A DNA stretch of 64,000 bases from Symsagittifera roscoffensis (taxonomy: Eukaryota > Xenacoelomorpha > Acoela > Convolutidae), in contig NC_087068.1 in NCBI RefSeq assembly GCF_963678635.1, positions 57,335,896 to 57,399,895 of the forward strand, read 5' to 3'. Below, one piece after another: positions 43,187-57,947 of this stretch. A program made the translations under genes and the position numbers. Position 1 is the stretch's first letter. Each line of letters begins with the position of its first letter. The notes under the pieces are model-generated. The model was not told the origin of the DNA and made no database searches. It was given only the letters and a program-made list of their open reading frames with translations.

Positions 43187-46100
43187 AGATAGTCCAGATG
43201 ATGACGATATCTTCCCCTTCCTCGTAGATGCACCTAATGATAGAGGACATCACATACTTTGCAAGAATTTACTACTAAATTTATTTGAACCCGGAATCAG
43301 CCCATGTAAAGCAGAGTTCCCAGATGTAAAGATCAAAAGACAAATTATTGATCACGATCTGAAAGATATATGTAATTTGACACAACAATACGGAATCTAC
43401 ACCATAGAATTCAGCTCACCAAACCCGAATCACCGCAAATATGTAATTCAAACAGATGACCTTGATTTAGAATTTTCAAAACTATTCTCAGAATACATAA
43501 AAAGCATACAATATCATAACTCACAAAGAGCAAACTCCAAATTCACTAATGAAGTTTTTGCCATAATATATAGTTATATCTCAATATTAGAGAACGAAAT
43601 TCCAATCCCAAGTGTCTCACCGACAGAGACATCCAAACATATTAAGGTACGACATGAAATCACACTATTTTCAACTTTTCTACATATAATTAAAGAAAAT
43701 TTCACCAAAGATGATGTTTCACAACATACAAAACATGACTTACAAAAAATTTTGGCATGGTTTATAATAGATTATTTCACACATAATATAGATTTAATTT
43801 CACAAGCAAGAAAAAATTTCAGACCTCAAAATTCAAACGATGATACCGCCATCACAGAACAGTCAGACTACGTTTGGGACCCCGAATGGTCTCATTATGC
43901 ATTTATAAATATCCCACAATCAATTGCAAGTCAAGCAATAAGTACAATATCTTATACCAGAGATTATGTAAGAGTAGTACCATTAACCATTGATGCAACA
44001 CCATTAAACTACAATACATTTCTACCGGATACGCGAAATAACAGCTTAAACTCGACCGTCATACACAATGAAAACCTTAATGGAACTAGAAATCTCACTC
44101 AGCAAGATATTCAGACACCATCACACTTCATCAATGAAGAAATTGTACAAACAACAACAACTACACAACAAAGTATTTCACCAATACGTCCAAATTTAAC
44201 AACACCAAGAAATACAAACACTTCACTAGCACAGGTAACCTTACAATCAACCGTTTAACCTTCCGTTGCTCCAAAATATTCACAAATGGATTACCAAACA
44301 TACAGACCCATGACAATACCGTCAAAAACACGCAGAACGTTCACAAGAAACACTTTTGCGGAACACAATTATAATTACGCACATTCATCAAAAACAAAAT
44401 ATCCCCCACGAAAAAATAATAATAATCAGATAAGATCTCGATATTGGGATAACCCAATGGCAACAACCAACTCAGTAAATTTTCAAACTAATTCACATCC
44501 TCCACAGGATCGTAGTGAAAATTACCCATTCTTTCAACAGAATAAAAATAAAAAGCAAGCACCTCATCAAACGGATTATTTATCCTCTGATGATGATTAT
44601 CTACAACCAGATATATTTGCACCATACACTCAAGAATATCGTGGACAAGGAGTGCAAAAACCGTATACATATCATAGAATTTTTTCTCCACACCCAACAG
44701 ATACACAAAATCAACAGATACCAATGCAAATGCAAAACCCAATTAATACACAATCTTTTCAACCAATTCAGCCACAAAACCAAATGATTACACACTCGTA
44801 TCAACCAACACAAATGCAAAATGAAATACCACTTCCATATTACCTTCAACAACACGAAATAACAAAAAATCAACTTTCGAATTTTTCACAAAAGCCAAAT
44901 GCAGCAGAATCATTACAAATGACAATGAATCCATACCTTATGGGTGGATCATCAATAACATCAAACAAACCATTAATGGTATTCACAGGAACAGACCCTG
45001 AATATTCTGTAGAAGATTATTTAAATGCAGTAACAGCAAATTTAATTTTAAATATAGGACCTGAACCAATTAATACGCCACTACATCAAAATTGGATACA
45101 TCGACGCACAGCGTTGATACAGACAACCCTAGACGGCGCAGCCCAAAAACGGTTTTCAGTATTGCCTATAGAAATAAAATCAAATTGGAAAAGATTTACA
45201 CAAGAATTTTCAAAAATGTTTGACTCCGAAAGAAACAAACAACAACAAAGAGTTTTATGTAATGAAATTCGCAGATTACCAAATGAAACCATCAAACAAT
45301 TAGCAGTACGTATCGAAACACTAGTTCGAAAAGCATACTCACTAAATACACACGACTACAAAAACACAAAAATGACAGAAATCTTAATGATGACCTTAAC
45401 ACCTCAATTAAGGAAAATAGCAATAAAAAAGAGAGCATCCCATCCCTCCTCAATTCGAGAGCCCGATTTAGATTTTCGAAAACTAGTAGATAAACTAGAG
45501 CAAGCGGAAATCACAATGAAACTTGAAGAAACAGAAAATCTGAAATTACAATATGTTAATCGAATTGAAACAAATACCACAAATATCAATAATATACAGG
45601 AATCAGATACAGACCTCGTTGAAAAAATCACTGAAATACTCAATATTTACGAAAAACACCCAAACTTTAAAGGCAAACCATCTTTCAAAAAATGGTGTAA
45701 TTATTGCCGACGATACGGACATAGTATTTCTGAATGTAGACAAAAACAACAGGACAATCAAAACAAACCTCAAAAATATAAAGAACCGAATAAATCATTT
45801 TATCAGTACATGAAAAAAGATCAAAATCTACCGAACAAAAATGTATACAGCAACAACAGTTCAGGAAAACCACTTCCGAACAATACCAATTACACGAGAA
45901 CTCAATCACCATATAACTCAAGTTATAGAGGAAGATCACCAGAACGAAGAAATACACAAAATTCATCACAAAACCATTATAATAGACCAAATAGTCGAAA
46001 TAACTACTCCAGATCAAATTCAAATACAACACAATTTGTTTCTAGATCTAATTCCCAATCAAGAAATAATTACTATCCAAACAATCAATCACGAAACTCA

Positions 46101-49100
46101 TCATACAATAGAAATAGAAACTACTCCAATAATCGAAATAGAAGTTATTCAAACAACCGAAACCAGAATTACCCGAACAATCGATCAAGGAATAACTCAT
46201 ATAATAGATCAAACTATAACAGGACAAACAATAATTATGAAAACAGATCACGAAATAATTCACAAAATCGACATTCAAGTTATAATAACCGTTATAGAAA
46301 TTATTCCCAATCACCACACAGGAATAATAACCATTATAATAATTCTAACAATCGCCACAGAAGTAGTCCACCTAAACATCAAAGAAATATTAATCAAGTA
46401 TAATCAAACCAAGAAACAACATCAGACCCCCCAGGTATTGATGACACAGGAAATAACGAACTACAACTAAATCAAATAAACTGTGAATCTTCAGATTCAG
46501 AAAGTGATACAGAAAACACTATCTCCATCAATATGATAGCAGTCGAAAATGATTACGAACCTATTATATATGAACAACCTTTTTCATCACATATATATGA
46601 AAATCAATTAGAACTCCTTCACAATTATTATATTGAACCCATGCATTCTACACAAACGGCACAAGAAATTAACACTACAAATCAATCCAATGAAAATAAT
46701 AAAACAAAATGCTTGAATACAAATCACATCTACCAAAATATACAAAAAAAACAACCCAAAGAAAAAATTTGGACAATACCATTTCTTTTAGAAAGTCCAA
46801 GAAGCAAAGAATTTCAACCACCAGATCTTGAAATTGATTTTTTAATTGATTCAGGAGCAGAATCAAACATATTAAACATTCCCACATGGAATGAGATAAA
46901 ATCACTACACCCAAAACTAACGCCCCTTGAAACATCCAGTATACTAGCAACAGCACAAGGATCAACATTGGTAAACTATGGAAAAATTCAATTATTTCTT
47001 CTCCCCACAAGAACAATAGAGCAAAATAAAATTTTAAATAAACCATTTAAACAAATATTCCATATCACTGATATTAAACACAATATCATTGGAATACCAT
47101 TTATCTCTAAATATATACCAACAATCAACATTTTGAATAGTAAAATACTAATCAAAGATAAATACACAAAAACAAAAGACACATCCCTAACATTTTTTCA
47201 AAGATTAAATAAACAACCACCATTCTTTTCAAAATTTTATCCGATATATAATCAACAAAGAAAACACCTGAAACCACTATCAGGAAACATATATAATTTT
47301 TCAATAAAACAAGTTCACCAATATGATAAAAAACAAAATAGACAACAACTCTATATGTCAGACCTTGAATTCAAACCTATCCATAAGTTTTTCAAAATCA
47401 CAATCTCATCCATAAAATATTTGAAAAACTCGAATTCAGATATTATTTCTCTACATGTATACAACAATACACACTATCAAGTAACACTACCTTTAGGACT
47501 TTTAGGCTATTGCGAAACCAACGCTACGATATCACCAGTACACGAAAAAGCATACCGCGTAAATAATATACTCCAATTATTAGATATTTGTCAATCTACA
47601 ATTCTTAATGAAGAATTATCCATAAATAATATAATAAGTAATGAAAAAAAAATACAGATTATTTCACAAAAACCCCATATTTCAAACCTACATTCAACAT
47701 AAATAACTATACAGAGAATCAACAGAAATTTTTAACAATGTTTAACTTCCAACATTCACAAATAACACAAGACGAATTTGATAAATTAGCCAAACAGCTA
47801 ATAAAATATTCATCAGTCTATGCAACATCTAAATTTGATGTTGGCAAAATCAGTTCATCACTACATCTCCCATTAAAACCTGACGCAGTTTTCAAAAAAC
47901 AAAGAGCAAGTAAAGTACCAATTCATTTACACGATAAAGTGAACAGATTACTCGATATTTTAGAACAATACAATATAATCTCACCGGTAAACAAAGAAGA
48001 ACAACCAAAAGGTAACACATTTATCAACCCTGTTATCATCCTAGCAAAAGGAGAATCATTAAAAATAGTTCTAGACGCTAGATATCTTAATTCACTAATA
48101 GACGAATCAAAATGCAATTGGCCTATTGAACCAATACAAGTTATTTTAACAAAAATAAACGGAAAATACTTTACAACCGCATATATGAACAGTGCATATA
48201 CTCAAATGCCACTAGATGAACAATCGCGACGCTTAACACAATTTGTTATTGGAAATCAGCAATATGAATTCAACCGCCTATTCTATGGAATATCCATAGG
48301 ACCAGCAGCATTTTCAGCTTTTATGAGCAAAATTTTTAGACCACTAATACTCAAGAAAAACGTAATCACCTATTTAGACGATGTTTTTATGCAATCACAG
48401 ACAAAAGAAGAAATGTTTAAAGTTTTAGAACACTATCACAAAATACTTCAGAACGAAAATCTGAAGGCCGCCCCCGATAAATCACACTTCTTTTTAACAC
48501 GAGTTAAATTCTTAGGACATAATATAGAAAGAAAAACAATCACTCCATTAAAATCACGCATTGATGCTATTCAAAAACTCCAACCACCAACAAACAGAAA
48601 GAAAATCCAAGAATTCCTTGGAGTGTTGAATTTTTTAAGCAAATATGTCTATAAAATGCAATTATACCTAAGACCATTCTATAATATACTTAGACAACAA
48701 AATAATTTTGAATGGAACACAGAACATCAAGCACGATTTGAAGAAAATAAAAAACTCTTAACTGAACAAATTTCGAATACAATTCCAGATCCAAATCAAC
48801 CATTCTATGCAATGTGCGATGCTTCGAATTTTGGCATCGGCGCAGCATTATTACAATCACACAAGGGTACAAACAAAATGAACCTTATATCAGCAAATTC
48901 TCGACTATTCACTCAAGCAGAGCTACGACTCTCAACTCTAATGAGAGAATGTACAGCCATAATATATACACTAACAGAATATGAATTTCTAATACTTGGA
49001 TCAAAACATCCAACAGTTCTATTCACAGATCACAAACCAATCATTTTTCTCTTTACACAAAAATCTAATCCAAATCACCGAGTTTATAGATTTCAATTAA

Positions 49101-51403
49101 TTCTAATGAAATTCCCAAACTTACATATAGTTTGGACAGCAGGAAAGAATCTTGCATTACCAGACACTTTAAGTCGAAATACACCACCTGAATTACTTAC
49201 ACGTAAAACTACAGTTGAAATACCCAAAAATATAAAATTTTACCTTGCAGAAAACGAAACATCACCCCGACTAGAATGCAAATATGCAGTAAAAACTGAC
49301 GTTGAACAATCACAGATAAACAATCTACGACACTTCCCACTTTATTTAGATTGCCAAAACAACCACTACGAAGTTGATCTACTTGGAACATCAACTTTCA
49401 AACCAATTCCATACTCACAATGGATAAAAAATAACACCCAACAAAAAAGAGTAAAACAACACCCGCATAAAAAAGACCTTTTTCCATTAATTGAAAAAGA
49501 AAATCTAACTGATAAAATAAATTTATCAGGACCACAAACAAACGATTCAAAATACACAATAAATCAAGTTTTTGACCTCCATGACCCACTTGATACAATT
49601 CCTTTATCTAAATTAGAAATTGAAAACATTTTTCTCCCCCCAACAAATAAAGTTACAATAAATACTTTGAAACAATAACAAAATCTTGACCCAGTAATTA
49701 GACAACTAAAATCATGGCACAAATATAAAACTAAACCCGTCAAGGCAGATACAACTATTTTAGGAAATAAAACACTCCTCAGATATTTTCGAAAATTTAA
49801 TAATACAACAATTAACGAAAACACAGACCTTCTAGAATACCAATTAAACGAATCTATAGTTCCCTGTCTCCCTCTAAGTATGATTCTTATAGCTTTTAAT
49901 ATTTCACATACACAAAACATTAAAGGACACTCTGGATCAGAGAAAACATATTCAAATTTCATACAAAACTTTTTTTTTCCAAATGCACCAATTTGGATAA
50001 AAGTACTATGCAATGATTGTATAGTATGTCAGCTAAATAAACCTTACCCAAATCAAAAACAAATAGCAGAAAAACAAGATTTTAAAGGACAAAGTTTGTA
50101 CTTTAACCACCGTATTTCATTTGATACAAAAGGACCAATTTCACCCTCATCCGAAGGAAACTCCTACATTATGGTAATTGTTGACGCGTTTACACATTAT
50201 GTAGCACTTAACCCAGTACCACATTGTAACGCTTATTATGCTTACACAACACTCTATGAACACTGGATAGCCAAATTCGGACTACCAGAAATTTTAGTTA
50301 CAGACAACGGTACAGAATTCATAAATAACGAAATCATCACATTGTGTCATTTATATAACATCAAACACAAACCACGTACATCTCATGCACCTTGGACAAA
50401 CGGCTTAGTCGAAGGTATGAACCGTTCACTACAAGAATATCTTAGATGTATCATCAATGGAAATGATACAAAATACACCGAATGGTCAGCAGATGTAAAA
50501 CTATTTCCCTTAGCATATAATTCACAAATCACGACAACTCTAGGAATGTCACCATATGAAATGGTTTTTAATCAAAAGCCACGCAAACCAATTATGTTTA
50601 CAGCAAACTCTCATAAAAATGCACAAAGTTATTGTCAACCGAATAAAGAATCAATTTGTTACAACTTACCTTTACATACACACGATGAAGATCATTTTCA
50701 TCACCCACAAATTCTTAAATTAGCCTCCGGTACACACCGAATGGATTTTAAACAGAGATAAAAAACACAATGAAATTTACCAAAAAGTAACAAAAAAGTT
50801 GTTACAAAGACAAAACATTAATGAACAAATAAATTCACGCTTTACACCAGCCTCCGATTTAAAAATTGGAACATTTTTTTAATACCTAATTTAAACACTC
50901 AAAAAGGAATCTCTAAAAAATTACAACCCCTTCGAAAAGAACCATACCAAATAATTGCCAAACCCACTGATGTCACATATAAAATTACCGACTCAAACAA
51001 AAAAGAAATTGTTCAACACCGAAACAACCTATTACCTTATTACCCAAAAGAATACGCACTACGCGAACTAACTCAATTATATTCTTTCACAGGTTTAAAA
51101 GTTATTCAAAATACCCCACCATATACGGAGAATAAAACAAAAGAACAACATGACATTCATCTCGAAAACCAAAATAAAAAATCAACTATAACGAAAAACA
51201 ATACAAAAAAGCTAGATCAAAATATACCTCAAAAAGAAAGAAAAAATAGAAAATTGACAGAAAAAATAATACCCCAAGAACTAATCGACAAATCAGAACA
51301 TAGAGAGTCATCACGACTTAGAAATCAACCACGTAAAAACTATAAAACATTCATTCCACAGTCTAAAATATTAAAGAAAGTCGAATTTCAAAAACAGCTT
51401 TAA
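43161..51403 (+). pseudogene. gag-pol: Element C gag-pol, multiply broken
   Basis: The region is collinear with B. Lesions seen against B: AAA to TAA at 44256-44258, CAA to TAA at 46401-46403, a one-base loss in the A-run near 47645-47655, TAT to TAA at 49676-49678, a two-base loss near 50736 (ACACAC to ACAC) and a one-base loss near 50876, the last two together returning to frame. In addition the first catalytic Asp of reverse transcriptase is TAT (Tyr) at 48182-48184, while the YLDD box and the integrase Asp/Asp/Glu residues are still encoded. The C-terminus reads through to TAA at 51401-51403. This copy cannot make its own functional Pol. Confidence 0.93.
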
Positions 51404-51978
51404 TTTTATATTTCATAATCTTTGCACCTCTGAAATTTTTTGAACTTTCATTTTTCAAAATAACATGCTGACAAACAAGCAACGATTCTAGTTCAAAATT
51501 AGCCAATAGGATTCATCCAATCCGTCACCTTCCAACTAGACGAACGACATTAAACTCCAGGCATATCTATAACTATAACTTTGCGACCTCCAGGTCAAAA
51601 ATAAGCAAACCACTCCAACTTGACAACTAAAACAAATACCACCATAATATCATAACCCTCCCTGATCTAATAACCAAAAGATCAACAATATTTCCCCAAC
51701 TCCGATCTCAAATACCCCCCAAACAAATATGTTAAATTAGCCTAAAGTAAAAGAACGATCATTTTAATTAGCCTAAAGTATAAAAATCTCAAAAATACCC
51801 CAGATCACTTGACAAATAAAAATAAAGACAAAGAAGACCTCCCGATCACCATAAAATTCGCCCCCAACAATTTTTCACAAAACTCAACCCACTTGTCAAA
51901 AAACCAATAAATAATTCGACCACACTTGAAAATTGCCTCAAACAACAAAAAATATTCGATCGAGAAGCCATTTCTTAA
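51404..51978 (+). other. Element C gap between gag-pol and small membrane genes
   Basis: Non-coding, 575 bases, with indels relative to B. The TTAGCCTAAAGTA direct repeat is kept (about 51737 and 51768). No gene. Confidence 0.6.
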
Positions 51979-52209
51979 ATGCTCTTCTCTCGACCAGTCA
52001 ACATAATTCTTAACATTCTCATAAACTTTTTAACGATATTTAAACTTTTAATCATATTTCTTTTTGATACCTTTGAATCTTTTGTAATAATCTTAATCAT
52101 TTTTTGCAATATTTTTTTAATTTTCTATTCCATATTTGAACTATACCTCCAGCTTTCAAAAGCTATTGACTATATCCACAGGTACGATTCACAAAACTTA
52201 TCTAAATGA
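51979..52209 (+). CDS. Element C first small membrane protein (ORF3), 76 aa
   Basis: Same length as in B with strong hydrophobicity and the same RYD...NLSK-type polar C-terminus. Many replacements in the N-terminal half exchange one hydrophobic residue for another, as expected when only membrane character is selected. Its TGA overlaps the ORF4 ATG. Confidence 0.6.
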   Translation: MLFSRPVNIILNILINFLTIFKLLIIFLFDTFESFVIILIIFCNIFLIFYSIFELYLQLSKAIDYIHRYDSQNLSK

Positions 52210-52394
52210 TACGAACCATCTTTAGTAGAACAGATATTTTTTTACTATTTGTAATTTTTATAACATTTCTATCATCCTTCATCTTGACAATATGCAAATG
52301 TATAAAGAAAGCAATTATCACATTCGCCCTAGCAACAATCCTCCTAATACTTTTTCTAGAAGAATACTACAATAAACATAAATTTTTTCACTAA
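52206..52394 (+). CDS. Element C second small membrane protein (ORF4), 62 aa
   Basis: The same 62 codons as in A and B, with about seven replacements, mostly hydrophobic exchanges (Ala to Thr, Leu to Phe, Leu to Ile, Thr to Ile) and a changed C-terminus. The ATGA overlap with ORF3 is kept. Confidence 0.7.
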   Translation: MIRTIFSRTDIFLLFVIFITFLSSFILTICKCIKKAIITFALATILLILFLEEYYNKHKFFH

Positions 52395-52422
52395 AAGAAT
52401 AGATCAAAAACCATCAAAAATT

Positions 52423-53535
52423 GCTAACCAACAATCACACAGTCAGTCTTCACCGACATCATCCCAAAATAACCCAACACCATCTTCAACTACCCAAAAC
52501 CCCCAAACATCCACACGAATTTCTTTTCAAGATAACCCATATACCTTTGAAGAACGACACGCTCGCTTATCTGAACCACTAGAACCAGTTCAACGACAAG
52601 CACCTCTAAGCGAACCAACATATAATTTATACCCAAAACTACCACAAGAATTAAGTAGAATACGAAATCCTAGTCAAAACCAAAATACAGTCGAAATAAA
52701 TAGACAAATTATACATCCTCGACGAAACAGAAATTTTCAAACTCCCCGAGTTCATTTTGATATACCTCAATCCCCATCACAAAGTACACCAGAAAACCCC
52801 ATTGGCATATTACCAGAAACCCCTACGCTTCTTTCACAACGTAGCACCTCAAGCCTACCCTCAGATTACTTAGGTTCAACACCAACATCTGAACAAATCC
52901 GTGAAAACCCCTTTAACCCCACAAACCAAACATCACGACTACCATACTGGACAACACATTCATTCACACAAGGTGAACCAAATTTAATCAATGATCCAAT
53001 AGATATTTCTACGGATACAACAACATCCTCATCACTACCAGAAACATTATCACTACCATCAACACCATCAATAAGCCAGATTTCACCACCGCCTTTTAAC
53101 TTAAATTTCCCAAATAACCTCGACGCTAGATATCGAGAACAATCATCAACAAATATTCCGTTAAGACTAGACTGGAATACATTCACAGCACCTCCACCAT
53201 TATTTGGACAACACCCTGAAAGTAACCGACTCCACAACTGGGCACTAAATAGACTACAATATAGACAAGACATTCACGAAGACATTCGTGATCATAACAT
53301 CCAAATACTCCAACAAAATAGTCTACAATTAAAATTTGAAATCACGGTTAAATTAAACAACATAACTCAACATCCCTATCCATTAAACCCACCAAATATA
53401 ACAGCTCAATCCCTACCACCACCGTTTATAACAACTGAAGTGATATACAAATACGACAGATATACCAAAAAAACAATTGGTTACATCACATTTTATAACC
53501 CATACTCAGGATTGTCATACACATGTATATTCTAA
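52423..53535 (+). CDS. Element C methionine-free frame (ORF5), intact
   Basis: Open for 370 codons plus stop from the GCT codon matching B 24316, again with no in-frame ATG and no indel relative to B. Most nucleotide differences are synonymous third-position changes, although neighbouring genes of C are broken. Upstream the frame stays open to a TAG near 52364 in a different phase from B because of a one-base indel, so that segment is probably not coding. It overlaps env by 13 bases. Confidence 0.78.
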   Translation, partial: ANQQSHSQSSPTSSQNNPTPSSTTQNPQTSTRISFQDNPYTFEERHARLSEPLEPVQRQAPLSEPTYNLYPKLPQELSRIRNPSQNQNTVEINRQIIHPRRNRNFQTPRVHFDIPQSPSQSTPENPIGILPETPTLLSQRSTSSLPSDYLGSTPTSEQIRENPFNPTNQTSRLPYWTTHSFTQGEPNLINDPIDISTDTTTSSSLPETLSLPSTPSISQISPPPFNLNFPNNLDARYREQSSTNIPLRLDWNTFTAPPPLFGQHPESNRLHNWALNRLQYRQDIHEDIRDHNIQILQQNSLQLKFEITVKLNNITQHPYPLNPPNITAQSLPPPFITTEVIYKYDRYTKKTIGYITFYNPYSGLSYTCIF

Positions 53536-56143
53536 AAATTTTAATTTTTCTCCAACTCTTTTTTCTAATAACCTCAAATGAAAACATAAACCCTTCCCCC
53601 CGCACAGGACCCCAAGATTTATTAGTAACACATTACGATTGTGAAGAAAACGAACAAAAAACACTACACAAATATGCAATAAATCAAGTATCACAATGCG
53701 AAACAGAACCACAAACCATAGAAACAACAAATGTAATAGCGACACTTTATTCAAAAGCCCGAGCAACAACAGTTATAGGATACAAATTCACAGCAACATT
53801 TTCCGAAAAGAAAGTACATTGTTCACAAGTCTCAAATGGAAATAAAAACCGACTTGACCACGAATCATTCTACCAAAGTAATATCGAACGACTTCTACAT
53901 CTCAATCCCGAAGATTGTAAAAGCGAGTTACTAAGACTCAATATCACAAGAAATAAAAACACAGATAGAAAATTAGTATATTTCCAAGTTTTTGCAGATT
54001 CTGTACATCTTCTTGCAGAACTTGAAAGATATCAAGGACATATAAAATTAGATGAAAAATACCCATACAACGGCGCACACGGAAGATTAACTTATGATAT
54101 ACACGATAAACACTGGATACCACACATTGGTATAAATGACCCATCAAACTGCAAAGCAGACACAAAAAATAAAGGATATCAAGAAATCATGTTTTTCGAT
54201 TGGAAAAAACAACTCGAAAAAATACAACTCACACGCGATTTATCTGACAACACCATGATCTATCAAGGAATTAGATTACCTTGTAAAAACGATCAAGGCT
54301 ATTGTGACCCTACAACACGAACACAAGCAACAATTGTTTGGTTCCCCGAAGACACATGTACAACATTTCAAGTAGCAAAAATACACGCTCGTATGATAAA
54401 ATTTCACGAAAAATATTTTATGCAATCAATTCCATGTGAACAAGTCCATCCATCACGAAGACAAAGTTCTAATTTTAGAAACATAGACAATATAGAAAAT
54501 AAATTGACACGTTTTCAAATATATCAAGAAACAGAACTTGCATGTAAATACAGAAATCCACTTCACAAAATACAATACTCCGAGATATTAGTTGAATACG
54601 AAAAAGGATTCGACATGACCACTGGAAAAGTAAAAATCGACCCATACGCCACAAGTCACCCTATAAACGAAGGAACATCATATATACCAGTTGATTTTCA
54701 AAAAGTAAAAGTCAACCTGGTGGACATCTAAAGCACCATGACACTAGAAGCACACGTTTACAAGAACTATCACTAATGAATAGTACATATTTCGGTAACA
54801 TCCACTATGATATTCACCTAGATATGAAATTAGACTACACAATTAGCCGAATTTTTCAAGAAATGTCACTCTCTGAATTAGAAACACTTCACCAACTATG
54901 CGAATTAGAAAGGACACAAAACCTACAATCACTTGCACTAGCAGTATTAAAAATACCCTACGCAGGATATTTACTATCAGGAAATAGATCAAATTTTTTA
55001 GACTATGAAGGAAACATTTTATGGTTTTATACCTGTACCAAAAAAGTATCACCACTATATGTTTTTGAAGATAAACGATGCTATAAAAGAATCCCTATCT
55101 TTTATAAGAATAAAGTACATTTCGTTGACACGCTTTCAAGACGAACCTATTTTTGGGATACCGCAGTCCCATGTGGATCAGAAAATAGCCACAATGTAGT
55201 TCAACTGAACCCTGATGAAGATAAATATTACCTTCTTACCCCATATCCCATATTAATGCAATCACTCAAAAAATTTTCACCTGAAAGCATCAGAGCTATT
55301 GCTCGAAACCCAAATATTGACCTACAATCAATTGGAATATATTCAAAATCCGATATCCAACATCACATTAGAACACAACAATTCCAAGAATTATTAACAC
55401 AAATGGACACTATACAAAGACAATCAATTGACCAAAACTTACGCAAACTTGCCGAAACCGCAGGATTTGCAGATATTTATACACAAGACTATAGCGGATA
55501 TTTTAAAGACATTAAAGACTATATATATCTAAACGGTGAAAAATATAGACCACAAGATATTTCACCTATAAATATTTTTAGCTTTGTTACACTAAAAAAT
55601 TAAATTCTCGATTTTCTAGGATGGCCCTACTACATCTTAGAAAAATTGACTATTTTATACGCAATGTTTAACTTTATAGGATTTCTTTTTTCGCTTTTAA
55701 AAGGAATCTATAATACATGCGCTATACACACACAAGTAAATAGACAAGCAAGTGTAGCACGCATACTATTTGCAGGATTTTTTGGAATTTTTTCATCATC
55801 AATAAACAAAATTTTTTTAGACGCACAAATAAAAGAATACAACACAAAAATAGCAACAAGACAGAACACATACGACGAAGAACATAACAATGTAGACATA
55901 ACGCCTACAGCACCACAGTTAGCACCCCTACCACATAACCATCCACTATCACTAGTCCCACGAAATTTTCGAAATTTAGCAATAACACATAATCCAAATT
56001 TTAGACCAACCATATCACAAAGTCCCATTCAACATATAATGACACACCATCCACTAGATGAAAATACATATGAACAAATTATAGAACAACCCCATACCAC
56101 CGCTTTTCAGTCTCAAAATAATAAATTTTTTAGCCCACGATGA
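53523..56143 (+). pseudogene. env: Element C env-like gene, broken
   Basis: Collinear with B. A one-base loss in the A-rich stretch near 54700-54710 shifts the frame, which then stops at 54729-54731; downstream sequence is readable in the shifted frame from about 54776, and GAG is replaced by TAA at 55601-55603 before the membrane anchor. The signal peptide and the anchor-encoding region are recognisable. It ends in TGA overlapping ORF7 (ATGA, 56140-56143). Confidence 0.9.
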
Positions 56144-57947
56144 GCCGACAACTTGGATCCCTACACCGCTCAAATTCCCACCCAACCAATCTCAACACTC
56201 CAATTACAATAATTCCACTTTTTGCTTTCCCGCCACCCGATTTCCCAACCAATAATGTAACATCAGGCATGAATTCAGACACTAACTCACATATCTCAGT
56301 TTTATACTCCATCTCACAACTCAATAACCCAGATATTGAAACCCCTGATGAATTTGCAGACTCTGAACCATCTCCATCCAATAATTTTCAAACCAACTCC
56401 TCAGTTTTTTCAAAACCCCCTTTTCAACCAATCCCGCCAAATAACCCACTCCCATCGATTTCTACACCCTCTTATGCTTCACAAGTCACCCCAACCTACT
56501 CTTCATTTCATTCAGACCGATCATCCAATTCTCCAGATACTCCCCAAATCTCCCAGGAACTAGATAATTTTATCACCCTACAACAACAACCCTTCCACCT
56601 TGAAAATTCCACTATAAACCAGATTTCATCCACAATAGAATCATTAAACCCACCTACCCCTACACCCTCTTCAGCTTATACCGCATCATTAGCACCATCC
56701 TCCACATCCACCGAATCATCAAATAGCACTAATAGAGCTTATCGCACTTTCAAAAGAAAATTCCCGAACCATCCATTTCCGACAAAACCAGGAACAGCCC
56801 GTGAATATATTAATCATCCAAATCACACTAACACGAAAGATTTTTTAGCCATCACCCTACCCTCATTTCCACAGTATACCTTGAACACCCCTAACGACAC
56901 TAACGACACACGTAATTTTGTAGATGAACAAGTTTTAATGCCTACACTTCATTGGACATCATATTATCATTTTACTAACCCCCTTTGCCTACCTTTATCT
57001 AATACTCACATCGATATAGAAGAAATAAAGATATGCTATATCGACTCACCACACCACTAACACATAGACAATTTACTTATATAGGATATAAAAAGTCACT
57101 CAAAACATACACTGCACCCCGAGCTAACGAATACACGCTAGAATATTACGATCACAACATCATCCGAACTAACCAAGACCAATTTTTAGATGATGACCGT
57201 TTCGCTAACCCACAAATCACAGAAAAATTTTTCATCAAAACACCATATGTATTTACACTCATTATATTTGATCGCAAATTCGATCACATCATTTCTGAAG
57301 CACTAACCGACACACAACCTTACGAAAGTTTTAAAGAAAAATTTCAATTATTTTCACTAACCTTTCATTTCCTTGCACCACATGAAAGAGATTTGCACTG
57401 CTCACACGATATTATGTTACGCACTAAACAAACCCACACATATACATATTATCGCTTCATACAAAATCACTTTGATCTACACACTCCATTAAGACAACCA
57501 CACCACCGTTTTCAATTTATTAATTCCAAATACACCTCACCATTCTTTCTTAACTTCACATATTGTATTAAAGATACTAACCTTCATGGTATTCTTCGAA
57601 ATTATGATCCCATAACCCAAATGTATATTTTTTGTCCAATCACCAAGACCTTCAACGCAGAAGAATCCAGACCCTTCCTTATCCCACATGAATTTATTCA
57701 ACCTATAGAAATCCCAATATTAGAATTCATCCACAACACTAAATACAATCAAAAATTATAAAATCTCATCCAAAACACACCTTATGATTTTGCAGTTGGC
57801 ACTGAAGAACTAAAAACCATTAAAGCACTTCAATTGCTTTGGCCACTGCTTCAAACTAAAAACATCATTCGCATACTAGCAAAATTACTAACAAATTCCA
57901 ACATAATACACGACATCTTCCCCCACGGTTTTTTCCCCGACGACTAA
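56140..57947 (+). pseudogene. Element C ORF7, broken
   Basis: Homologue of the 599-codon gene of B. One base is lost near 57020 (in the GATATAGAAG stretch), and a further TAA arises at 57759-57761 where B reads Tyr-Asn. The natural stop is at 57945-57947. Coding-type conservation is still visible across both halves. Confidence 0.88.
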
